A stretch of 64,000 nt of DNA from positions 1 through 64,000 of the forward strand of contig NZ_JACSQG010000005.1 in NCBI RefSeq assembly GCF_014836765.1. Direction: 5' to 3'. The position numbers and the translations under genes were made by a program. Of the stretch, positions 26,842 to 37,433 are shown in pieces. Source of the DNA: Serpens gallinarum. Its GTDB lineage: Bacteria; Pseudomonadota; Gammaproteobacteria; Pseudomonadales; Pseudomonadaceae. The stretch's first letter is position 1. Each line of letters begins with the position of its first letter. The notes beneath the pieces are model-generated. The model was not told the DNA's origin, did no database searches, and saw nothing but the letters and a program-made list of their open reading frames with translations.

Positions 26842-27819
26842 TTACTGGATGACTTCGGCGGCGGCGTCGAGCAGCGCCTGGGACAGGGTCACGCCTTGCT
26901 TCTGCGCAGCGGCCTGATTGACGAACAGCTGCAGGTTCTGGCTGGTCTCGGGGGTGATGTCGCCAGGCTTTTCGCCTTCGAGGATACGCACCACGATGCG
27001 GCCGGTTTGCACGCCGAGGTCGCGGTAATTGACGCCGATGGCGGCAATGGCGCCGCGCTTGACGCTGTCGGTGTCCGAGGCGATCAGCGGGATGCGCGCA
27101 TCATTGCCGACCTTGACCAGCGACTCGTAGGCCGAGACCACGTTGTTGTCGGTGCTGGTGTAGATGGCATCGACCTTGCCCACCAGGCTGCGGGCGGCGG
27201 AGCCGACATCCACCGAGCGCGGTGCGGCGGCTTCGACCAGGGTCATGCCGAGGCTGGGCAGCAGTTCCTTTAGTTGCTTAACCACCACGACCGAGTTGGC
27301 CTCGCCGGGGTTGTAAACCATGCCGATGCGGGTGGCGTCGGGGACGATCTGCTTGACCAGCTCCATCTGCTTGTCCAGGGCCAGCAGGTCGGAGACGCCG
27401 GTCACGTTGGTGCCGGAGGCTTCCCAGCTTTTCACCAGTTGCGCCTCGACCGGGTCGGTGACGGCGGAGAACGCCAAGGGTATCCGCTTGCTGCCGGCCA
27501 CCACGGCCTGGGCGGAGGGCGTGCCGATGGCGACGATGACGTCCGGTTGATCGCCAATGAACTTGCGAGCGATCTGCGCGGCGGTGCCGGTGTTGCCCTG
27601 GGCACTCTGGTACTGCCACTTCAGGTTTTTACCGCTTTCGTAACCGGCCTGGGCCAGGGCATCGCGCACCCCGTCACGCACCGCGTCGAGTGCGGGGTGT
27701 TCGACGATGGCGGTAACCGCCACGGATTTCTGCTCGGCGGCGACGCTGGCCAAGGGGGCGGCCATGGTCAGGGTCAGGGCAGCGAGAGGCAGCCATTTCT
27801 TCCTGGCGAACTGCAGCAT
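26842..27819 (-). CDS. ABC transporter substrate-binding protein, TrpX-like (ABC_sub_bind)
   Basis: A 325-residue secreted protein. The Sec signal peptide is cut near SVAA-EQK (about residue 28). The mature part shows the ABC_sub_bind family pattern: SVAVTAIVEHPALDAVRDG, PDVIVAIGTPSAQAV, PLAFSAVTDPVEAQLV, TGVSDLLALDKQMEL, IGMVYNPGEANS and AIYTSTDNNVVSAYE. Characterised relatives bind tryptophan, but many in this family have unknown ligands. It is the first gene of a binding protein-permease-ATPase operon reading leftwards. Confidence 0.92.
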   Translation of the reverse strand: MLQFARKKWLPLAALTLTMAAPLASVAAEQKSVAVTAIVEHPALDAVRDGVRDALAQAGYESGKNLKWQYQSAQGNTGTAAQIARKFIGDQPDVIVAIGTPSAQAVVAGSKRIPLAFSAVTDPVEAQLVKSWEASGTNVTGVSDLLALDKQMELVKQIVPDATRIGMVYNPGEANSVVVVKQLKELLPSLGMTLVEAAAPRSVDVGSAARSLVGKVDAIYTSTDNNVVSAYESLVKVGNDARIPLIASDTDSVKRGAIAAIGVNYRDLGVQTGRIVVRILEGEKPGDITPETSQNLQLFVNQAAAQKQGVTLSQALLDAAAEVIQ

Positions 27820-27972
27820 CGATAATCTCCTAAAGGCGACGGGTGTTGTTCTTGTTGTGCCTGCCTGGCATCAAAAGGCCAAGCATCGCATCGTTTGTGT
27901 GACAGGTCAGCAGTTTATGTGGCTGGTCTGGGCCCGGCTAGGCGCGCTCACGCCGACGGGCACACAAACTGG

Positions 27973-28000
27973 CGATGTGCTGACGCGGCTCAGCACATCG
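27973..28000 (-). terminator. Hairpin after the flavoprotein gene
   Basis: CGATGTGCTGA pairs perfectly with TCAGCACATCG around a 6-base loop, just past the stop of the gene that ends at 28003. Only a short T-containing stretch follows on the minus strand. Confidence 0.6.
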
Positions 28001-28002
28001 GG

Positions 28003-29253
28003 TTATTTCTGCGGATTGCCAAGGCGATCCTGAGCGGTCAACCAGCGCAGCATGCCCTGCGCCGCCGCGCGGCCGGTGGCGAAGCAGGCGGTGAGCAGGT
28101 AGCCGCCGGTGGGAGCTTCCCAGTCGAGCATCTCACCGGCACAAAACACGCCGGGCAGCTGGCGCAGCATCAGGTTGTCATCCAGTGCGGCGAAGGGCAC
28201 GCCGCCGGCACTGCTGATGGCTTCGTCCAGAGGGCGTGTGCGCACCAGCCGGATCGGCAGCGCCTTGATGGCAGTCGCCAGCGCAGTGGGATCGGCGAAT
28301 GCATCTGGGTTGGCCAGTTCACGCAGCAACCCCGCCTTGACGCCGTCCAGGCGCAGCTGGCGGTGCAGGTGCTTGGCCATGGACTGGCTGCCGCGCGGCT
28401 TGGCCAGTGCGCTGGCAATTTTTTCGGCCGACTGCGCGGGAAGCAGGTCAAGTGTCACGACGGCTTCACCTTGCTGCTCGATCTGGCGGCGGATGTCGGC
28501 GGACAGGGCATACACCAGGCTGCCTTCAATACCGGTGGCGGTGAGGACGAATTCCCCCAGGCGGGGTGCTTGGCCGGGCTGTGTCAGGGTCACGTTCTTC
28601 AGCGGCGCGCCGGCGAACTTGTCGCGCAGCAGCGCGCTCCAGGCATCCACTTCAAAACCGCAGTTGCTGGGTGTGAGCGGGGCGATGGCAACACCCTGTT
28701 GCTGCAACAAAGGCACCCAGGCACCGTCCGAGCCGAGGCGCGCCCAACTGCCGCCGCCCAGGGCCAGCAGCAAGGCACGTGGTTCGATAGGTTGTTCGCC
28801 ACTTGGCGTGTCGATGCGCAGGCGTCCCGCCTCATCCCAGCCGCGCCAGCGGCTGCGGGTGTGCAGGATCACGCCTGCCGCGCGCAGGCGCTTGAGCCAG
28901 GCGCGCAGCAGCGGGGCGGCCTTCATGTCGGTGGGGAACACGCGGCCCGAACTGCCAACAAAGGTGTCGATACCCAGGCCGTGAATCCAGGCGCACAGGG
29001 CGTCGGCGTCGAAGGCTTCGAGAGCGGGCTGCAACGCTGGCTGCGCTTCACGATAGCGGGACAGGAATGCCGGTTGCGGCTCCGAGTGGGTGATATTCAT
29101 GCCGCCGACGCCGGCCAGCAGAAACTTGCGGCCCAGCGAGGGCATGGCGTCGAACAGTTCGACCGGCAGGCCGGCCTGGCTGAGGACTTCGGCGGCCATC
29201 AGACCAGCGGGACCGCCGCCAATGACCACAACGGGAGAGAGCACGTGCGACAT
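28003..29253 (-). CDS. HI0933/YhiN-family FAD-dependent oxidoreductase (PP4765 type)
   Basis: A 416-residue flavoprotein. The N-terminal dinucleotide-binding motif is VVVIGGGPAGLMAAEVL (GxGxxG). A conserved GRKFLLAGVGGMNITHSE follows, and further on LLLALGGGSWARLGSDG. The C-terminal FAD-contact block is GVFCAGEMLDWEAPTGGYLL. This pattern defines the HI0933-like family. No reaction is established for it as far as I know. It ends 183 bases from the TrpX-like gene. It may be cotranscribed with the 82-aa gene upstream, although a hairpin lies between them. Confidence 0.93.
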   Translation of the reverse strand: MSHVLSPVVVIGGGPAGLMAAEVLSQAGLPVELFDAMPSLGRKFLLAGVGGMNITHSEPQPAFLSRYREAQPALQPALEAFDADALCAWIHGLGIDTFVGSSGRVFPTDMKAAPLLRAWLKRLRAAGVILHTRSRWRGWDEAGRLRIDTPSGEQPIEPRALLLALGGGSWARLGSDGAWVPLLQQQGVAIAPLTPSNCGFEVDAWSALLRDKFAGAPLKNVTLTQPGQAPRLGEFVLTATGIEGSLVYALSADIRRQIEQQGEAVVTLDLLPAQSAEKIASALAKPRGSQSMAKHLHRQLRLDGVKAGLLRELANPDAFADPTALATAIKALPIRLVRTRPLDEAISSAGGVPFAALDDNLMLRQLPGVFCAGEMLDWEAPTGGYLLTACFATGRAAAQGMLRWLTAQDRLGNPQK

Positions 29254-29273
29254 GTAAGAGCGAGCCGGTGAAA

Positions 29274-29290
29274 AACCGGCATTTTAGCCA
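29274..29290 (-). other. Small hairpin upstream of the flavoprotein gene
   Basis: GCCGGT pairs with ACCGGC around a GAAAA loop, about 20 bases before the flavoprotein ATG on the minus strand. It could be a terminator of the small upstream gene or part of the leader. Confidence 0.35.
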
Positions 29291-29367
29291 TAGGGAGAGC
29301 TGTTGTGTGTGTTCACCGGCTCGCGGATGGCCACCCATGGGTTGACCATTCAGCGAGACAGCCCGCC

Positions 29368-29616
29368 TCACGTCAGCAGCCCCCCGTGGCTCGGGCGCAG
29401 CGCACGGGCATAGCAGAACAGGAAGAGGGTACGGATCAGCTCCTTGAGCACGGCGGGTTCGCTGGAATTGAGCACGGTAGGGTCGAGTTCGCCTTGTTCG
29501 CGCAATTCCTCTAAGTCGCTGGCATCGAAGCGGGCACAGACAGCCCCGGTGCGGCAATCAACAATGTGCAGATAGGGTTGGGGACGGTCCAGCCAGGCGT
29601 CGATCAGATAAGTCAT
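29368..29616 (-). CDS. Hypothetical protein, 82 aa
   Basis: A small soluble acidic protein (LIDAWLDRPQPYLHIVDCRTG near the N terminus, LKELIRTLFLFCYARAL near the C terminus). AGGAGGATCC precedes the ATG, a strong ribosome-binding site, which supports it being real. I do not recognise a family. It is divergent from phoX with about 160 bases between, and upstream of the flavoprotein on the same strand. Confidence 0.72.
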   Translation of the reverse strand: MTYLIDAWLDRPQPYLHIVDCRTGAVCARFDASDLEELREQGELDPTVLNSSEPAVLKELIRTLFLFCYARALRPSHGGLLT

Positions 29617-29714
29617 GTCGGGATCCTCCTATGAATGTCACATGAGAATAATTCCTATTAGCGTCTTTGCAAGTATTAATTGGCAAGTTTGCGTTGCATC
29701 TGGTTTTGGGCTGT

Positions 29715-29732
29715 TTGTCACCTTGCCGTCAT
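29715..29732 (+). promoter_or_regulatory. Pho box upstream of phoX
   Basis: Two 7-base direct repeats, TTGTCAC and CCGTCAT, are separated by four bases (CTTG). This is the PhoB box layout CTGTCAT-N4-CTGTCAT with 5 and 6 matches out of 7. It lies about 45 bases before the phoX ATG, in front of a PhoX-family phosphatase gene. Confidence 0.72.
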
Positions 29733-29775
29733 CAGTACTGGTTAGCGTCGGCGCATCACCTCAAGGAGCTCCGCT

Positions 29776-31668
29776 ATGCATGCCGAACACCCCACTGATC
29801 TGGAACATCTGGCCGGGCTGACTCGCCGCCGCTTTATCGGCGCGGGTGCGCTGGCCGGCGCCGCGTTGTTTCTGGGCGGCGTTCCGTTCGTGCGCACGGC
29901 GCTGGCCGAAGGGCTGAAACCTGGCAGCACGCTGCTTGGTTTTGGCTCTATCGCCGCGTCCACTGCGGACGACATCAGCCTGCCGCCGGGTTACGTCGCC
30001 AAGATATTGATCAGTTGGGGTCAGCCGCTCAGCGACCAAGGTCCGGCGTTCCGCCATGACGGCGGCAACACGGCGGAAGAGCAGGCGTTGCAGTTCGGCG
30101 ATAACAATGACGGCATGAGCTTTTTTTCATTCGCCGACGATGCAGACCGTGGGCTGATGGCGATTAACAACGAGTACGTCAATTACCGCTACCTGCTGGC
30201 CCACGGCGGTGACTTGCCGTTGTCGACTGAGGAGGTGCGCAAGGCGCAGGCGGCCGAAGGCGTGACGGTGATCGAAGTGCGGCATCGTGAAGGCCAGTGG
30301 CGGTTTGTGCCGGATTCGCCCTATAACCGGCGCATCCATGCCAACACGCCGATGGCTGTCAGCGGTCCGGCGGCCGGCCATGCTGAGCTGCGCACCGCCG
30401 CAGACCCAACCGGTCGCCGGGTGCTCGGTACATTCCAGAATTGCGCCAATGGCCAGACGCCCTGGGGCACTTACCTGACGTGCGAGGAAAACTTCACCGA
30501 TGTGTTCGGCAGTAGTGATCCGGCGCTGGTGCTGAGCTCCGCACAGAAGCGCTACAGCGTCAGTCATGCCGGTGCCGATAACGACTGGCACAAATTCGAT
30601 GCCCGCTTCGACCTGGCCACGAACCCCAACGAACTGAACCGGCATGGCTGGATCGTCGAAATCGATCCCTTCGACCCGCAATCAACGCCAATCAAGCGCA
30701 CCGCGCTGGGGCGCTTCAAGCACGAGAATGCGGCGTTGACCACCAGCCGCGATGGCCGTGTGGTGTTGTACATGGGCGACGACGAGCGTGGCGAGTTCAT
30801 CTACAAGTTCATCAGCCGCGACCGTCTGGATCGCGACAACCTCAAGGCCAACCGTGCCCTGCTTGATCACGGCACGCTCTATGTGGCGCGCTTCGATGAC
30901 GGCGATGGCAATCCGGATACCCCCCGAGGGCGCGGCCAATGGCTGGCGCTGGTGCACGGCGAAAACGGCCTGACCGCCGCGAATGGCTTTGCCGATCAGG
31001 CCGCGGTGCTGATCCAAGCTCGCGCGGCGGCCAGCCAGTTGGGCGCCACACGGATGGATCGGCCGGAATGGATTACTGTCAGCCCGCAGGATGGTCAGGT
31101 GTATTGCACCCTGACCAACAACAGCAGGCGTGGTGACAACGGCCAGCCAGAGGGCGGTCCGAATCCGCGTGCCAATAACCTGTATGGACAGATTCTGCGC
31201 TGGCGCGAAGCCGGTGACGATGCCGCCGCCGACACGTTCGGCTGGGATCTTTTCATCATTGCCGGCAACCCCGTGGTGCATGCGGGTACGGCCAATGCCG
31301 GCTCGCCCAGCATCAATGCCGAGAATATGTTCAACAGCCCGGATGGGGTGTGTTTCGACGCCGGCGGCCGGCTCTGGGTGCAGACCGATGGCAAGTACAG
31401 CAACAGCGGCGACTATGCCGGCATGGGCAACAACCAAATGCTCTGCGCCGATCCGGTTACTGGCGAGATTCGTCGTTTCATGGTCGGCCCGGTGGGTTGC
31501 GAGGTCACCGGTGTGGCCTTCGCGCCGGATCAGCGAGCGATGTTCGTCGGTATTCAGCATCCGGGCGAGGCGGGCGGCTCGACCTTTCCTGATCGTCAGG
31601 CGGGTGGCCGGCCGCGTTCATCGGTGGTGGTTATCAGCCGTGAGGATGGTGGTGTAATCGGCGCTTGA
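29776..31668 (+). CDS. phoX: PhoX-family alkaline phosphatase (DUF839), Tat-exported
   Basis: A 630-residue protein. A twin-arginine signal (LTRRRFIGAGALAGAALFLGG) exports it folded across the inner membrane. The mature part shows PhoX blocks: NNDGMSFFSF, INNEYVNYRYL, GTFQNCANGQTPWGTYLTCEEN, GRFKHENAALTTSRDGRVVLYMGDDERGEF, NSPDGVCFDAGGRLWVQTDG and GPVGCEVTGVAFAPDQRAMFVGIQHPGE. PhoX enzymes use Ca2+ and Fe and release phosphate from phosphomonoesters. The total length fits the family. AAGGAG precedes the ATG and a Pho box lies upstream, so phosphate-limited expression is likely. Confidence 0.95.
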   Translation: MHAEHPTDLEHLAGLTRRRFIGAGALAGAALFLGGVPFVRTALAEGLKPGSTLLGFGSIAASTADDISLPPGYVAKILISWGQPLSDQGPAFRHDGGNTAEEQALQFGDNNDGMSFFSFADDADRGLMAINNEYVNYRYLLAHGGDLPLSTEEVRKAQAAEGVTVIEVRHREGQWRFVPDSPYNRRIHANTPMAVSGPAAGHAELRTAADPTGRRVLGTFQNCANGQTPWGTYLTCEENFTDVFGSSDPALVLSSAQKRYSVSHAGADNDWHKFDARFDLATNPNELNRHGWIVEIDPFDPQSTPIKRTALGRFKHENAALTTSRDGRVVLYMGDDERGEFIYKFISRDRLDRDNLKANRALLDHGTLYVARFDDGDGNPDTPRGRGQWLALVHGENGLTAANGFADQAAVLIQARAAASQLGATRMDRPEWITVSPQDGQVYCTLTNNSRRGDNGQPEGGPNPRANNLYGQILRWREAGDDAAADTFGWDLFIIAGNPVVHAGTANAGSPSINAENMFNSPDGVCFDAGGRLWVQTDGKYSNSGDYAGMGNNQMLCADPVTGEIRRFMVGPVGCEVTGVAFAPDQRAMFVGIQHPGEAGGSTFPDRQAGGRPRSSVVVISREDGGVIGA

Positions 31669-31980
31669 GTCACCCGACAGTGCAGGTAAGGGCGCTCCCG
31701 GATTTTGATCGATCAATGCATCCAGAAGTTGGGGTGCTGCTCGATGGCTTCGTTGTGAGGGGTATTGATGCTGGCTTTTTTGAACAGAGTAAGGAGCTTT
31801 TTCACGGGCTGATTCCCTTGGTTGTTGTGGAAAGCACACAGCATCCAGGAAACCCAGCGGGACGGACATTTGATAAGGGCTATCGAAGCGATTGAGCCGC
31901 ATGCCTTGGCTGGCACGGCGTTGGCGAGGTACTGGGTGCAGGCTGCTAATCGGTCAGCCTGCGGTTAGCCAGTGCTGTGC
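31669..31980. other. Gene-free 312-bp stretch
   Basis: No supported gene is visible between phoX and ispB, which converge here. Short frames on both strands (up to 94 codons) show no domain or ribosome-binding site. An imperfect hairpin (GCAGGCT/AGCCTGC, 31938-31962) lies near the ispB 3' end and could act as terminator for it. The interior is AT-richer than the flanks. Confidence 0.6.
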
Positions 31981-32949
31981 TTAGAACGTGCGCGCAACCG
32001 AGGCGCGACTCAGTTCGATCAGCGCGTCGCGGTATTCGGACTCAGGCAGTGCATCCAGGCAGGCGATGGCGCGTTCAGCATAATCGCGTGCCAGTTGCGC
32101 GGTGTACTCCAGTGCTCCAGACGCTTCCACGGCGTCCCGGATGCGCTCAAGATCTTCGATGCCACCTTTCTGAATAGCCTGGCGCACCAAGGCGGCCTGC
32201 TCGGCGGTGCCTTCGCGCATGGTGTAGATCAGCGGCAGGGTTGGTTTGCCTTCGGCCAGGTCGTCGCCGACGTTCTTGCCCAGCGTGTCCGCGTCGCCCT
32301 TGTAATCCAGCAGGTCATCGACCAGCTGGAAGGCGATACCCAGCGCATCGCCGAACTGGCGTAGCGCTTCACAGTGCTCGGCTGGCGCTTCGGCCAGGGC
32401 CGCCGCGCTGTGAGTAGAGGCTTCGAAGAGCATCGCGGTCTTGCCGCGGATCACTTCCATATAGGTTTCTTCGGTGGTGCTGGCGTCGCGAATTTTCGAG
32501 AGCTGCAGCACTTCGCCTTCGGCAATCACCCGGGTGGCCTGGGAAATGATGTTCATCACCGGCATCGAGGCCAGTTCGACCATCATTTCGAAGGAGCGGG
32601 CATAGAGGAAATCGCCCACCAGTACGCTCGGTGCGTTACCCCAGCGTGCGTTGGCCGTGGAACGGCCGCGGCGCATGTCGGACTTGTCGACGACATCGTC
32701 ATGCAGCAGGGTCGAGGTGTGCAGGAATTCAATAATGGCGGCCAGCAGGCGCAGCTTGTCGTCGGAATAGCCGACGGCTTTGCCGCCGAGCAGAACCAGC
32801 AAGGGACGCAGGCGCTTGCCACCGGCGGAGATGATGTAGTCGCCGATCTTTTCTACCAGGGGGACGTGCGAAGTGAGTCGCTTGCGAATGATCTCGTCAA
32901 CGGCGGTAAAATCATCCGCCACCACACGGTAAAAAGCTTGGGATTGCAC
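31981..32949 (-). CDS. ispB: Octaprenyl/polyprenyl diphosphate synthase IspB
   Basis: A 322-residue trans-isoprenyl diphosphate synthase that makes the ubiquinone side chain. The first Asp-rich motif is LLHDDVVD and the second is [24 protein letters not shown] and the GKxxAMLFEAS-like block are typical. It begins with GTG at 32949, where the N terminus [14 protein letters not shown] fits homologues and GAGGAG lies about 12 bases upstream. A second GTG four codons earlier sits directly on this Shine-Dalgarno sequence and is less likely. It is divergent from rplU-rpmA, the conserved arrangement. Confidence 0.95.
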   Translation of the reverse strand: MQSQAFYRVVADDFTAVDEIIRKRLTSHVPLVEKIGDYIISAGGKRLRPLLVLLGGKAVGYSDDKLRLLAAIIEFLHTSTLLHDDVVDKSDMRRGRSTANARWGNAPSVLVGDFLYARSFEMMVELASMPVMNIISQATRVIAEGEVLQLSKIRDASTTEETYMEVIRGKTAMLFEASTHSAAALAEAPAEHCEALRQFGDALGIAFQLVDDLLDYKGDADTLGKNVGDDLAEGKPTLPLIYTMREGTAEQAALVRQAIQKGGIEDLERIRDAVEASGALEYTAQLARDYAERAIACLDALPESEYRDALIELSRASVARTF

Positions 32950-33026
32950 GGTGTCTATCACTCCTCGGGAATGCGCGGCATGCTAGGGGGCGGGTTTGGC
33001 ACTGTCAAGGCGAGACACCGTGGCGC

Positions 33027-33055
33027 TTGCGCGGCCTGGGCGGCTTGCGTACAAT
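33027..33055 (+). promoter_or_regulatory. Sigma-70 promoter of rplU-rpmA
   Basis: TTGCGC at 33027-33032 and TACAAT at 33050-33055 are separated by 17 bases. This leaves a leader of about 130 bases before rplU, between it and the divergent ispB. Confidence 0.75.
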
Positions 33056-33191
33056 CGCGCACCCTGAACTTTACTGGGCATTTCCCTGCCTTACGCAATT
33101 GCTTGGGCGACCCTTCGACCCCAAGCAGCCATGCCAGCCACTTCTTCCTTTTATAAAGCGCTGGGTGAGCAGGATTAACGGAGATATTTCC

Positions 33192-33503
33192 ATGTACGCT
33201 GTAATTGTTACCGGTGGCAAGCAATACAAGGTCGCCCAAGGTGAATTCCTCAAGGTCGAGAAGCTGGAAGTCGCCGCTGGCGAATCCATCACGTTCGATC
33301 GCGTTCTGCTGGTTGGCAATGGCGACGACGTAAAAATCGGCGCACCGGTTGTTGACGGCGCCAAGGTCGTTGCCGAGGTGGTTTCCCAAGGTCGTCACGA
33401 CAAAGTGACCATCATCAAGTTCCGCCGCCGCAAGCACCACATGAAGCGTCAGGGCCACCGTCAGTGGTTCACTGAAATCAAGATCACTGGCATCCAGGCT
33501 TAA
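33192..33503 (+). CDS. rplU: 50S ribosomal protein L21
   Basis: A 103-residue L21. The N terminus [21 protein letters not shown] and the C-terminal [16 protein letters not shown] are diagnostic. It binds 23S rRNA in the large subunit. The open frame extends to 33027, but the ATG at 33192 follows GGAGA and gives the standard protein. rpmA follows after 22 bases. Confidence 0.98.
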   Translation: MYAVIVTGGKQYKVAQGEFLKVEKLEVAAGESITFDRVLLVGNGDDVKIGAPVVDGAKVVAEVVSQGRHDKVTIIKFRRRKHHMKRQGHRQWFTEIKITGIQA

Positions 33504-33525
33504 TCCCTTTAGGAGGATTTGACTC

Positions 33526-35126
<1,601 letters not shown>

Positions 35127-35232
35127 CGTTTGCCACGGCGCCGCTTTTCAGCGGCGTCGTGCTGAGTGATGGCAACGAATTACAACAAGACGTGCGCCTG
35201 CAGGGCGCTTCTCGGCTCAGGGCTGGATGACT

Positions 35233-36351
35233 ATGCGGAACAAGGTGACAGGCGCGCGGCGCTGGGTAGTGAAAATCGGTAGCGCCTTGCTGACCGCGGA
35301 TGGCAAGGGATTGGACCGCGCTGCCATGGATATCTGGGTGGCGCAAATGGTCGCGCTGCGCGAGGCGGGTGTGGAGCTGGTGCTGGTGTCCTCCGGCGCG
35401 GTGGCGGCGGGTATGGATCGCCTTGGCTGGCAGGAGCGTCCCAAAGCCATGCATGAACTGCAGGCGGCTGCCGCCATTGGTCAGATGCGTCTGGTGCGGG
35501 CGTGGGAAAGCAGCTTCGCCGAGCATGGCCTGCAAACTGCGCAAGTGCTGGTGACCCACGATGACCTGTCCGACCGCAAGCGTTACCTGAATGCCCGGAG
35601 CACCTTGCGCACCCTGGTGAGCCTGAACGTAATCCCGGTGATCAATGAAAACGACACCGTTGTGACCGATGAGATTCGTTTCGGTGACAACGACACCCTG
35701 GCGGCGTTGGTAGCCAACCTGGTGGAAGCCGATCTGCTGGTGATTCTCACTGATCGTGACGGCATGTTTGACGCTGATCCGCGTAACAACCCCAATGCCC
35801 AGTTGATCTACGAAGCACGTGCCGACGATCCGGCGCTGGACGCCGTGGCGGGTGGCAGTGCGGGTGCGTTGGGGCGCGGCGGTATGCAGACCAAGCTGCG
35901 TGCGGCGCGTCTGGCCGCGCGTTCCGGTGCCTATACGGTGATCATTGGTGGGCGCATCGAGCGCGTGCTAGATCGACTCAAGGTGGGCGAGCGCCTGGGC
36001 ACATTGCTGTCCCCAGAGCAAAGTCGCCGCGCCGCTCGCAAGCAATGGTTGGCTGGGCATCTGCAGATGCGCGGCACGCTGGTGCTGGATGCCGGGGCGG
36101 TGAAGGCTCTGCGCGAAGGCCATAGAAGTTTGTTGCCGGTGGGCGTAAAGGCGGTAGCTGGCAGCTTTCGTCGCGGCGAGATGGTGGTGTGCGTCTCTCC
36201 TGAAGGTGAAGAGGTCGCGCGCGGGCTGGCCAACTACAGTGCGGTGGAGACGCAAAAGATTTGCGGCCATCCTACCGACGATATTGAGAAACTGCTGGGC
36301 TATGTCGACGGCCCGGAATTGATCCATCGTGACAACATGATTGTGCTTTGA
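35233..36351 (+). CDS. proB: Glutamate 5-kinase ProB
   Basis: A 372-residue enzyme that phosphorylates L-glutamate as the first committed step of proline synthesis. The amino-acid kinase domain shows [59 protein letters not shown] and [15 protein letters not shown]. The C-terminal PUA domain runs from about 280 to 372. Start: ATG at 35233 gives the length I know from P. aeruginosa; an ATG two codons earlier (35227) cannot be excluded. It follows obgE after about 100 bases and precedes creA closely. Confidence 0.97.
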   Translation: MRNKVTGARRWVVKIGSALLTADGKGLDRAAMDIWVAQMVALREAGVELVLVSSGAVAAGMDRLGWQERPKAMHELQAAAAIGQMRLVRAWESSFAEHGLQTAQVLVTHDDLSDRKRYLNARSTLRTLVSLNVIPVINENDTVVTDEIRFGDNDTLAALVANLVEADLLVILTDRDGMFDADPRNNPNAQLIYEARADDPALDAVAGGSAGALGRGGMQTKLRAARLAARSGAYTVIIGGRIERVLDRLKVGERLGTLLSPEQSRRAARKQWLAGHLQMRGTLVLDAGAVKALREGHRSLLPVGVKAVAGSFRRGEMVVCVSPEGEEVARGLANYSAVETQKICGHPTDDIEKLLGYVDGPELIHRDNMIVL

Positions 36352-36361
36352 GGGCCTGCCG

Positions 36362-36808
36362 ATGCGCGCGCGTGCACTGTTCCTGCTCCTGCTGGCTGCG
36401 CCCTTGGCGCTGGCCGAAGAGATTGGCGAGGTCTCCACGGTCTTCAAGTGGTTCGGCCCGAATGACCGGATTGTGGTCGAGGCGTTCGACGACCCCAAGG
36501 TGGAGGGCGTGACCTGCTATCTGTCGCGTGCCAAGACCGGTGGCGTCAGTGGTGGGTTGGGGTTGGCGGAGGATCGCGCCGAGGCCTCCATCGCCTGCCG
36601 GCAAGTGGGCGAGATCCGCTTGAAGGGTGAGCTCAAGGATGGCGAAGAAGTGTTCAAGGAGCGCACGTCCTTGGTGTTCAAGACCATGCAGGTGGTGCGG
36701 TTTTTAGATAAGAAGCGCAACACGCTGGTGTACTTGGTTTACAGCGATCGGATTATCGAGGGCAGTCCCCAGAATGCGGTGACGGCGATCCCGATCAGGG
36801 CGTGGTAA
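36362..36808 (+). CDS. creA: CreA-family periplasmic protein
   Basis: A 148-residue exported protein. The Sec signal peptide ([13 protein letters not shown]) is cut before EEIGEV. The mature part matches Cre[45 protein letters not shown] and [19 protein letters not shown]. Two Cys residues may form a disulfide. CreA has no known function although it is widely conserved. It is 10 bases after proB, so it probably shares its transcript. A strong terminator follows. Confidence 0.93.
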   Translation: MRARALFLLLLAAPLALAEEIGEVSTVFKWFGPNDRIVVEAFDDPKVEGVTCYLSRAKTGGVSGGLGLAEDRAEASIACRQVGEIRLKGELKDGEEVFKERTSLVFKTMQVVRFLDKKRNTLVYLVYSDRIIEGSPQNAVTAIPIRAW

Positions 36809-36870
36809 GGCAGATGGTGGGGTGATCGATGCGTTCTGATTCGCCCTGGCGCTACTTTATCGCAGACAAC

Positions 36871-36898
36871 AAAAAAACCGGCCATTGGCCGGTTTTTT
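36871..36898. terminator. Bidirectional intrinsic terminator between creA and rpsT
   Basis: AAAAAACCGGCC pairs with GGCCGGTTTTTT around an ATT loop. A-run and T-run flank it on both strands, so it can serve both convergent genes. Confidence 0.93.
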
Positions 36899-36912
36899 GT
36901 GGAACGTATCAC

Positions 36913-37188
36913 TTAGGCGGCGGGCTGAGCCAGTGCCTTGATGTGACCGTTCAGGCGGCTCTTGTGACGAGCGGCCTTGTTCTTGTGGATGATGCCCTTG
37001 TCGGCCATGCGGTCGATGACCGGTACGGCAGCAGTGTAGGCTGCTTGGGCTTTTTCCAGGTCCTTGGCCTCGAGAGCCTTGACCACGTTCTTGATGTAGG
37101 TGCGCACCATCGAACGCAGGCTGGCATTGTGGCTGCGACGCTTCTCAGCCTGTTTGGCGCGTTTTTTGGCGGAAGGGCTGTTGGCCAC
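36913..37188 (-). CDS. rpsT: 30S ribosomal protein S20
   Basis: A 91-residue, Lys/Arg/Ala-rich S20. The N terminus [21 protein letters not shown] and the conserved region [21 protein letters not shown] are diagnostic. It binds 16S rRNA early in 30S assembly. The leader of about 45 bases from its predicted promoter could carry the autoregulation known in E. coli, but I see no specific structure. Confidence 0.98.
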   Translation of the reverse strand: MANSPSAKKRAKQAEKRRSHNASLRSMVRTYIKNVVKALEAKDLEKAQAAYTAAVPVIDRMADKGIIHKNKAARHKSRLNGHIKALAQPAA

Positions 37189-37235
37189 CGTCGAACTCCT
37201 CGAAAACTGGGGGATGCAAATAAATAAGGCCGCGA

Positions 37236-37264
37236 ATGATGCCGTCGGGTTGTCTGCTTGTCAA
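37236..37264 (-). promoter_or_regulatory. Sigma-70 promoter of rpsT
   Basis: On the minus strand a perfect TTGACA (37264-37259) is followed after 17 bases by CATCAT (37241-37236), four of six matches to the -10 consensus. It lies just upstream of rpsT. Confidence 0.65.
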
Positions 37265-37433
37265 GCACACCCACGGCAGCGGCCGATGGGAGGACGGGTG
37301 TCAAAAGCGATGCAGGGAAGTTATCCCAAGGCCCGGGTTTGCCGCTAAACTCGGCGGCTTTCCAACCCTAAGGGCCAAGGCCGGCACGATAACAGGCCGC
37401 TGGCCGCTTGTGCAGTCCGGATCGCAATTTTTC

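Noticed and set aside
27895-29271. 458-codon open frame on the plus strand over the flavoprotein
   Set aside because: Antisense to an intact HI0933-type flavoprotein with all its motifs.
31713-31916. 67-codon minus-strand frame, possible transposase remnant
   Set aside because: I considered it a transposase tail, but no motif or inverted repeat supports that, and another frame covers the same bases equally well.
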